Shown: one piece after another, positions 58,544-64,000 of the stretch
How the letters are laid out: each line of letters opens with the position of its first letter
How positions within the stretch are numbered: the first letter of the stretch is position 1
Assembly: GCF_009735645.1 (NCBI RefSeq)
Contig: NZ_CP032550.1
Coordinates: forward strand, 1,054,001 to 1,118,000
Length of the DNA stretch: 64,000 nt
Direction of reading: 5' to 3'
Source of the DNA: Microbacterium oryzae
GTDB taxonomy: Bacteria > Actinomycetota > Actinomycetes > Actinomycetales > Microbacteriaceae
The notes under the pieces: generated by a model
The model's input: only the letters and a program-made list of their open reading frames with translations
Databases searched by the model: none
What the model was told of the DNA's origin: nothing
Translations under genes and position numbers: made by a program

Positions 58544-60544
58544 ATGGTGGGGATGCCCTCCTCTTCTCGACCCGTCATCGCGATCATCGGCGCGGGCCCG
58601 CGCGGCGTCTCGCTCCTCGAGCGGCTCGGCGCGAACCTCCCCGCCGACGCCGAGCTCGACATCCACCTCGTCGACGACACGCAGGTCGGCGCCGGGCGGA
58701 TCTGGCGCACCGAGCAGCCGCGCGAGCTCTGCATGAACACCCTCGCCGACGCCGTCACGCTCTTCACCGACGACGCCGCCAGCATCGCCGGCCCCGTGCG
58801 GCCGGGGCCGACGCTGTACGAGTGGTGCCAGCTCGCCCGTCATGCCGCGCTCGACGATGCGGCCGAGGTCGTCGCCCGGATCCCCGCCGCGCACGTCTCC
58901 GCCTTCCGCCGCGTGCCCGTGCGGGCGGGGCTCGTCGACGACTACCGCGCAGAGCTCCGTGACCAGCGCCCCGAGTCCCACCCGTCGCGCTCGCTGTACG
59001 GCGAGTACATCGCCTGGTGCCTCGCGCACGCGCGCGCGGCGCTGCCGGCGGGGGTGGTCGTGCACGAGCACCTCGGCCGCGTGCAGGCCACGCGACGCGA
59101 GGCCGGGCGCGAGGTGCTCGACCTCGGCGACGAGCAGCTCGTGGCCGACGCCGTGGTGGCGGCGACCGGATGGCTCGCGCGCGCGGTCACCGCGGAGGAG
59201 CGGCGCATCCTCGCCGCCGTGGACGGCCATCCGGATCTCGTCTGGGTGCGGCCCGACTCCCCCGCGGATCAGACGCTCGACGCGGTGCCCGACCGCGCGA
59301 CGGTCATCGTCCGCGGGCTCGGCATGGGCTTCTTCGACGCGATGGCGCTGCTGACCGTCGAGCGCGGCGGCGTCTTCGTCGAGGACGCCGAGACCCCGAC
59401 GGGACTGCGCTACGTCCCCTCGGGTCGCGAGCCGGTGCTGCACGTGACCTCGCGCCGCGGCGTGCCGTTCCGGGCGAAGACGCAGTACGGGTCCCTCCCG
59501 CCGCGGGCCCCCATGCACCACCTCCGCGGCGTCGACTGGACGGCCGTGCCGCGCCCCATCGACTTCGACGCGCGCGTGTGGCCCCTCATCCTCCGGGATG
59601 CCTTCGCCGCCTACCACGCCACGCTCGCGCGCGTGAAGCCGGGCTCGGTGGAGCTCGATGCCGCACTCGCGGCCATCCGGTCGGCCCCGCTGGAAGCCGA
59701 CGGGGCGGCCACCCGCACCCGGATCGACGCGCTCGCCGACGCCGTCGCGCCGTTCGTCGCCGATGCGGCGGACCGGCTGGACCTCGCCGCGGCGATCTTC
59801 CCCGGCGACGGCGAGACGTGGCCATCCCCTGCCGCGTTCGACGCATGGGTCGCGCGGTTCGTCGCCGACGACCTCGCGGAGGGGGCGCGCGGTGCGGACA
59901 GCGCGCTCAAGGCCGCGCTGTGGTCCATCGCGTCGGCGCGCGGCATGGTGAGCCGCATCGGCGCGTTCGGCGGCTTCGACGCGGAATCTCGCGCGTCGGG
60001 CTTCCGCACGCTGATGACGGTCGGCGGCATGGTCGGGTCGGGCCCGCCCGCGTTCCGGAGCCGGCAGCTGCTCGCCCTCATGGCGGCCGGGCTCGTCCGG
60101 TTCATCGGCCCGGCCGGCGCGGTCGACGTCGCCGACGGCGCGTTCCACGCCTCGTCGCCGGCGGTCGCCGGGTCCGGCGTGTCGGCGGCCGTGCTCGTGG
60201 ACGCGTGGATGCACGCGCACGACCTCGCGCAGACGGCGGACCCGCTCGTCCGCTCGCTCGCCGCGGCGGGGCGCGTGCGGCCCTTCGCCGCGCCGTCGCG
60301 GCTCGAGGGCGACGTCGACACCGGCGGGTTCGACGTGGAGCCCGAGTCCGGGCGGATCGTCCACGCCGACGGCACGGTCGACGACGCGTTCCACGTGGCC
60401 GGCATCCCCCTCGACGAGACCATGCACGACGCGATCATCAGCCCGATGCCGCGCACCGACCCCACCATGCTGCGCGAGACCGATCGCGTGGCCCGATCCC
60501 TCATCGCCGCAGCCCGTGCGGCCCGAACCAGGAGCGCCTCATGA
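58544..60544 (+). CDS. FAD/NAD(P)-binding protein, 666 aa
   Basis: A large flavoprotein-like protein with an N-terminal nucleotide fold (VIAIIGAGPRGVSLLERL) and HLVDDTQVGAGRIWRTEQPRE. This is the pattern of the FAD-NAD(P)-binding family related to lysine/ornithine hydroxylases. A second nucleotide segment, TVIVRGLGMGFFDAMAL, is near residue 250. The C-terminal half is unfamiliar. No substrate can be named. The start may be ATG 58544 or ATG 58553. It is translationally coupled (ATGA) to the SDR. Confidence 0.8.
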   Translation: MVGMPSSSRPVIAIIGAGPRGVSLLERLGANLPADAELDIHLVDDTQVGAGRIWRTEQPRELCMNTLADAVTLFTDDAASIAGPVRPGPTLYEWCQLARHAALDDAAEVVARIPAAHVSAFRRVPVRAGLVDDYRAELRDQRPESHPSRSLYGEYIAWCLAHARAALPAGVVVHEHLGRVQATRREAGREVLDLGDEQLVADAVVAATGWLARAVTAEERRILAAVDGHPDLVWVRPDSPADQTLDAVPDRATVIVRGLGMGFFDAMALLTVERGGVFVEDAETPTGLRYVPSGREPVLHVTSRRGVPFRAKTQYGSLPPRAPMHHLRGVDWTAVPRPIDFDARVWPLILRDAFAAYHATLARVKPGSVELDAALAAIRSAPLEADGAATRTRIDALADAVAPFVADAADRLDLAAAIFPGDGETWPSPAAFDAWVARFVADDLAEGARGADSALKAALWSIASARGMVSRIGAFGGFDAESRASGFRTLMTVGGMVGSGPPAFRSRQLLALMAAGLVRFIGPAGAVDVADGAFHASSPAVAGSGVSAAVLVDAWMHAHDLAQTADPLVRSLAAAGRVRPFAAPSRLEGDVDTGGFDVEPESGRIVHADGTVDDAFHVAGIPLDETMHDAIISPMPRTDPTMLRETDRVARSLIAAARAARTRSAS

Positions 60545-61236
60545 CAGAGAACCGACCCACCGCCGTCGTCACGGGAGCCACCGGAGGCATGGGAGCCGAG
60601 ATCGTCCGCGACCTCGTCCGCACGCACCGCGTGGTCGCGCTCGGCCGCCGCGCCGACGCCCTCGCCGCGCTGGCGGAGGAGACGGGTGCGGAGACGCGCC
60701 GTCTCGATGTGACGGACCGCGACGCTCTGGCGGCCCTGGCCGCGGAGCTCGACCGCGTCGACGTCCTCGTCCACGCGGCGGCTCTCGGCGACCACATCTC
60801 CGTCGAGGACGCCACCGAGGACGACTGGACGCGGATGCTGTCGACGAACGTCGTGGCGCCGTCGCTCCTCACCCGCGCGCTGCTGCCGCAGCTGCGCGCG
60901 AGCGTCGCCACCGTCATCTTCATCGGCTCCGGCGCCGGCACGAAGGCCGCGCCGGGCAGCGTCGTCTACACCGCCTCGAAGCACGCCCTCCGCGCGGTCG
61001 CCGACGTGCTGCGCCTGGACGAGGAGAAGCACCGCATGCGCGTCGTCACGATCGCGCCGGGGCAGACCGACACGCCGATGCTGCGCGCGGGCATCCCCGC
61101 GGAGAACTACGCGGCGGAGCGGTACATCCAGCCGTCGACCGTCGCGGCGTCGGTGCGGTACGTCGTCGATCTCCCCGACGACGCGCACATCACCGACATC
61201 GCGTTGCGCCCGCGGCAGGAGATCGCCCGCCTCTGA
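60541..61236 (+). CDS. Short-chain dehydrogenase/reductase
   Basis: A 231-residue SDR with cofactor motif VTGATGGMGAEI, HAAALGD in place of NAG, and the catalytic Tyr and Lys in VVYTASKHALR. VTIAPGQTDTPML follows. The substrate is unknown. Overlap with the FAD/NAD(P)-binding gene suggests consecutive reactions on one metabolite, perhaps an aldehyde or alcohol from amine oxidation. This is inferred from position only. Confidence 0.9.
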   Translation: MTENRPTAVVTGATGGMGAEIVRDLVRTHRVVALGRRADALAALAEETGAETRRLDVTDRDALAALAAELDRVDVLVHAAALGDHISVEDATEDDWTRMLSTNVVAPSLLTRALLPQLRASVATVIFIGSGAGTKAAPGSVVYTASKHALRAVADVLRLDEEKHRMRVVTIAPGQTDTPMLRAGIPAENYAAERYIQPSTVAASVRYVVDLPDDAHITDIALRPRQEIARL

Positions 61237-61304
61237 GCCGATGGCCGCCGTCGGCCGGGCGTCCGGCCGGCGCGGTCCTCGGCCGATGGCGGTCGCCGGC
61301 GGCG

Positions 61305-61325
61305 GTGACCGCCGACGGCGGTCAC
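61305..61325. terminator. Hairpin between the SDR and the convergent gene
   Basis: A perfect inverted repeat of 10-bp arms around a single base (GTGACCGCCG, A, CGGCGGTCAC). It overlaps the stop codon of the gene on the minus strand. The 68 nt before it are rich in GGCCG/CGGCC repeats. Confidence 0.5.
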
Positions 61326-61837
61326 TCGGAGACGATGCGCCAGCGGGTGCTGATCTTCGGGAAGCGCTTCTTCGTCGCGCGCAGCAGCCCCAGCACGCCG
61401 CTGCGGTTCGCGCCGATGTCGTTCGTCGCGAGCACGTCGAGGATGCGCAGGATGTCGGCGGTGTGGACGAGCTCGTCGTTGACGAGGCGCGTGACGCCGC
61501 GGTTCCGGTCCGTGTCCCACAGCCGGTCGCCCGCGTGGTCGCACACGAACGACAGCAGCGCGCGGCAGCGCAGCTCGGGGATGAGATCGGCCGCGTGGGA
61601 CGGCGTGTCGTCGCCCTTCGCGAACTCGCCCTCGGCGGTTCCGTGGGTGAGCACGATGAGGAGCTCGGCGGGCTCCGCGAGCGCGCCGACGAAGTCGTCG
61701 ACCCCCGCGCACTCGACGAGATCCAGCCGGCCGGACGCCTGCAGCGGCCGAACCGCCTCCCGCGCCTTCGCGGCGTTCTCGTCGTGATCGAACACCACCA
61801 TCCGGATGGGCGCGTGGGCTCTCGTGGGGATGCTCAT
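61322..61837 (-). CDS. Unknown protein with possible caspase-like His/Cys pattern
   Basis: A 171-residue protein without close recognition. The order of predicted elements is strand (RMVVFDHD), helix, strand (LDLVECA), helix, strand ending in His65-Gly66 (ELLIVLTHG), helix, and strand ending in Cys99 (ALLSFVCDHAG). A His-Gly then a later Cys after hydrophobic strands is the catalytic pattern of caspase/CHAT folds. The protein is shorter than usual for those families, and the link is a hypothesis. ATG 61837 has only a weak GGGG upstream. Confidence 0.6.
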   Translation of the reverse strand: MSIPTRAHAPIRMVVFDHDENAAKAREAVRPLQASGRLDLVECAGVDDFVGALAEPAELLIVLTHGTAEGEFAKGDDTPSHAADLIPELRCRALLSFVCDHAGDRLWDTDRNRGVTRLVNDELVHTADILRILDVLATNDIGANRSGVLGLLRATKKRFPKISTRWRIVSE

Positions 61838-61909
61838 GACCCCATCGTGACAGGTCCGGCGGGCGCGGCGCACCGCGCGCCCTCCGGAAGGGCGCGGCGC
61901 GGGCGCCGA

Positions 61910-62647
61910 TCAGACGTCGAAGCCGCCGATATCCCCGCCGAAGCCGCCGAAGTCGCCGAATCCGGCGTCGCCGGCTGCCTCCGTGCCTGCGGACGTCTCG
62001 GTCGCCGAACCGGGGTCGCCGAAGCCGGGGCCGCCGAAGCCGCTGCCGTCCGCTTCGCTGCCATCCGCGCTCTCGCCACCCCCGCCATCCGCGCCGCCCG
62101 GGTCGCCGCCGTCGGCGAGCGACGGCCCGATGAAGGAGCTGACGAGCGCCGAGCCGACGACGTAGCCGGCCACGGTGCCGAGCAGCGACCCGCCGATCGC
62201 GGTGCCGAGCCCGGGGCCTTGGCGGCCGCCGAGCGTGCGCTCCATCGTGCCCGGCTGCTGGTACTCCGCGCGCGTGGCGGCACGCGCCATCGCAGCGGGC
62301 TCGGCGGAGGCCGGGCGCTCCTGCGGCGGCAGCGAGCCGGAGAGCTCCGCGAGGACGCGCTGCCGCTGCTCGTCTGACAGCTTCGCGAACGCCTCGGCGT
62401 GGACCTGCTCGATCGTCTCGGGAGGAGCCGTCCGCAGCAGGTACCGATACCGCTCGACGGCACGATCATCCTCGGTCCGGTCGTCCCCTGTGCGGGAAGG
62501 ACGCGAGGCCGGCTGCCCGTGCCCGTCGATCGTCCCGAACGCGGTGGTCTGCGGCGGATGGGCGTGGTCGCGCGTGTACGCGCGGTCCGTCTCGGCAGAT
62601 CTGCCGTCGCCGCGGACGGCCTGCTTGATGCGGTCGAGGAATCCCAT
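61910..62647 (-). CDS. Hypothetical protein with helical domain, Gly-zipper and Gly-rich tail
   Basis: A 245-residue protein with four parts: a short start MGFLDRIKQAVRG, a disordered linker, a charged helical block (RYRYLLRTAPPETIEQVHAEAFAKLSDEQRQRVLAEL, about 66-103), a Gly-zipper hydrophobic segment (GTAIGGSLLGTVAGYVVGSA), and a Gly/Asp/Phe-rich tail with repeated GFGD and GGFGG units. I have seen the helical block in actinobacterial proteins of unknown function. AGGAGG precedes ATG 62647. Confidence 0.7.
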   Translation of the reverse strand: MGFLDRIKQAVRGDGRSAETDRAYTRDHAHPPQTTAFGTIDGHGQPASRPSRTGDDRTEDDRAVERYRYLLRTAPPETIEQVHAEAFAKLSDEQRQRVLAELSGSLPPQERPASAEPAAMARAATRAEYQQPGTMERTLGGRQGPGLGTAIGGSLLGTVAGYVVGSALVSSFIGPSLADGGDPGGADGGGGESADGSEADGSGFGGPGFGDPGSATETSAGTEAAGDAGFGDFGGFGGDIGGFDV

Positions 62648-62818
62648 GCGTGACCTCCTGTGGGGGCGGATGCGACGACAGTAGCGCGGCTCGCTCGGCC
62701 GTGCGCGGTCGTCCGCGATGGGTTCGCTGTGGATCGCGCGGGAGCTCCCTTGTCGCCCGCGAGACCCGGCGGTACCGTGAGCGCGTCACCACGACCATCC
62801 GCTCGGGAAGGGGCTGCC

Positions 62819-63181
62819 ATGCCGCACGGCGACATCACGCACATCGACATCCCGGTCAGCGATCACGATCGCGCGGCCGCCTTCTACCACGATCTGTTCG
62901 GCTGGCAGATCTCCGCGCCGCCGGGCTTCGAGGACTATCCCATGTGGCAGGCGCCGAATCGGATCTCCGGCGGCGGGCTGGCCCCGCGCTCGGCGGACTT
63001 CACGCAGCCGCGGTCGTATGTCGAGGTCGACTCGATCGACGACGTGCTGGCGAAGGCGCAGGCCGCCGGCGCCACCGTCGTGATGGAGAAGAGCCCGATC
63101 ACCGAGACCAGCTGGTGGGCGGTGTTCCGCGACCCCGACGGCAACCACATCGGCCTGTTCGAGGGCCTCGTCGGCATGTGA
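62819..63181 (+). CDS. VOC-family protein
   Basis: A 120-residue vicinal-oxygen-chelate protein with two beta-alpha-beta-beta-beta modules. The N-terminal motif is HIDIPVSDHDRAAAFYHDLFGW, and the C-terminal metal-site motif is VFRDPDGNHIGLFEG. The family includes glyoxalases, dioxygenases and resistance proteins, and this one cannot be placed. ATG 62819 has GAAGGGG upstream. Confidence 0.88.
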   Translation: MPHGDITHIDIPVSDHDRAAAFYHDLFGWQISAPPGFEDYPMWQAPNRISGGGLAPRSADFTQPRSYVEVDSIDDVLAKAQAAGATVVMEKSPITETSWWAVFRDPDGNHIGLFEGLVGM

Positions 63182-63219
63182 CGCGCAGCCCGCTCACGCG
63201 TCGCGCGCGCCGCTCGGGC

Positions 63220-63365
63220 GGCACGTCGCTCGGAGACTGCGCCCCCGCTCCGACACGGCAGGCCCGCGCAGCCCGCTCGCGCGCCCGCTCCGAGACCGTG
63301 TGCCCCACGCGCAGGCTCGGAGCGATCAGGCCGCACCCGAGCGAGGACGCTGTCTCGGGGCGCGC
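63220..63365. repeat. Second cluster of TCCGAGAC-type repeats
   Basis: Between the VOC gene and rpsA. It contains TCGGAGAC near 63230, TCCGACAC near 63249, TCCGAGAC at 63289-63296, GCTCGGAGCG near 63315 and CTGTCTCGGGGCGCGC at 63350-63365. The last nearly matches 23164-23179. No coding sequence is evident here. Confidence 0.55.
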
Positions 63366-63383
63366 CGGGCCACGGGCACGACG

Positions 63384-63415
63384 AAGGGGCCGGCTCCCGG
63401 AGGAGCCGACCCCTT
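63384..63415 (-). terminator. Hairpin terminator after rpsA
   Basis: A 14-bp stem with one mismatch (63384-63397 with 63402-63415) and a CGGA loop, about 46 nt beyond the rpsA stop. Confidence 0.75.
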
Positions 63416-63460
63416 GGTCGTGCGATGTCAGCGGGTCAGACCCGCCGGATCAGCGTGAGC

Positions 63461-64000
63461 TCAGCGGCCCGACAGCTTCTCGCGCAGTGCGGCGAGAGCC
63501 TCGTCGTCGGCGAGCGTGCCGGCACCGGCCGACTCGCTGGAGAAGGTCGGCGCACCGAACTCCTCGCCGGCCTCCGCCTCGGCCTCGAGGGCCTTGGCGA
63601 CCTGGGCCTTGTGCGACTCCCAGCGAGCCTGGGCGGCAGCGTACTCCTGCTCCCACTTCTCGCGAGCCTCGTCGAAGCCCTCGAGCCACTGACCGCTCTC
63701 GGGGTCGAAGCCCTCGGGGTACTTGTACTCGCCGTTCTCGTCGTACTCGGTCGCCATGCCGTACAGCGCCGGGTCGAACTCGGTGCCGTTGGGGTCGACG
63801 AGGTCGTTGGCCTGCTTGAGCGACAGCGAGATGCGACGACGGTCGAGGTCGATGTCGATGACGCGGACGAAGACCTCTTCGCCGACGGAGACGACCTGCT
63901 CGGCGAGCTCGACGTGCTTGTTCGAGAGCTCCGAGATGTGGACGAGGCCCTCGATGCCGTCGGCGACGCGGACGAACGCACCGAACGGAACGAGCTTGGT
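63461..64000 (-). CDS. rpsA: 30S ribosomal protein S1, C-terminal part
   Basis: The frame is open from the stop at 63461 to the window edge, so the N-terminal part is missing. The 179 visible residues start inside the last S1 RNA-binding repeat (KLVPFGAFVRVADGIEGLVH, RVIDIDLDRRRISLSLKQA). They end in a long acidic, helical tail (GFDEAREKWEQEYAAAQARW, ALEAEAEAGEEF) typical of actinobacterial S1. coaE normally follows, but here the next same-strand genes are accessory. Confidence 0.95.
   Translation of the reverse strand, partial: TKLVPFGAFVRVADGIEGLVHISELSNKHVELAEQVVSVGEEVFVRVIDIDLDRRRISLSLKQANDLVDPNGTEFDPALYGMATEYDENGEYKYPEGFDPESGQWLEGFDEAREKWEQEYAAAQARWESHKAQVAKALEAEAEAGEEFGAPTFSSESAGAGTLADDEALAALREKLSGR

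Noticed and set aside
57500..60427. 975-codon minus-strand frame
   Set aside because: Antisense to lysR and the FAD/NAD-binding gene, both with clear motifs and coupled starts.

Overview
The window is high-GC DNA from an actinobacterium, most likely a Microbacterium or a close relative in the Microbacteriaceae. The signs are rbpA, whiA, opcA, a MabA-like FabG, a BioQ-type biotin regulator, SCO4848 and DUF3099 proteins, strong GTG start usage, and many genes that look leaderless (a TAnnnT -10 element about 6 nt before the start codon). Both window ends cut genes: an EcsC-like gene on the left and rpsA on the right. I saw no rRNA, tRNA, CRISPR array, insertion sequence or prophage.

Layout. 0-8 kb is mixed housekeeping: XRE regulator, SCO4848 protein, methyltransferase, ribosomal protein L31 type B, ABC ATPase, serB, fabG, an Asp/Glu racemase, a lone AAA ATPase and an MFS carrier. 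8.2-11.9 kb holds DUF3099, a small Cys protein, SURF1, a PfpI-family protein and an ABC-F ATPase. 12.0-14.5 kb is a complete biotin ECF uptake system (bioN, bioM, bioY) with a divergent TetR regulator (bioQ) and two perfect operators between them. 14.5-17.1 kb is a MalY/PatB-type lyase coupled to an MFS transporter. 17.1-21.2 kb is the Fe-S assembly operon sufB-sufD-Rieske-sufC-sufT. 21.4-26.3 kb carries heme A genes (ctaA, ctaB) around a PEBP protein, a small membrane protein and a DHA2 exporter. 26.5-34.6 kb is one pentose-phosphate operon, tkt-tal-pgi-zwf-opcA-pgl, with start/stop overlaps. 34.6-38.4 kb is the opposing gap/pgk-tpiA/secG-rbpA block, followed by sodA. 39.3-48.6 kb is whiA, rapZ, uvrC, uvrA and uvrB.

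The accessory part is 48.6-63.2 kb. coaE, which usually sits beside rpsA and uvrB, is here separated from both. On its downstream side lie 5-oxoprolinase genes (pxpA and a pxpB-pxpC fusion). On its upstream side lies a same-strand run: ornithine-cyclodeaminase-like protein, covalent-flavin amine oxidase, M20 amidohydrolase, ammonium transporter, PII protein and HutD-family protein. A divergent LysR gene, a 666-aa FAD/NAD-binding protein and an SDR follow. I read this as a nitrogen-scavenging locus: amine or amide nitrogen released as ammonium or glutamate and sensed by an unusual PII protein lacking the modifiable T-loop tyrosine.

The most unusual structural pattern is at four tandem gene junctions (sufC/sufT, uvrC/rapZ, pxpBC/uvrB, hutD-family/coaE). 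In each, the upstream gene's TAG stop codon forms the first three bases of a TAGGCT or TAGACT -10 element placed 6-7 nt before the next start codon.
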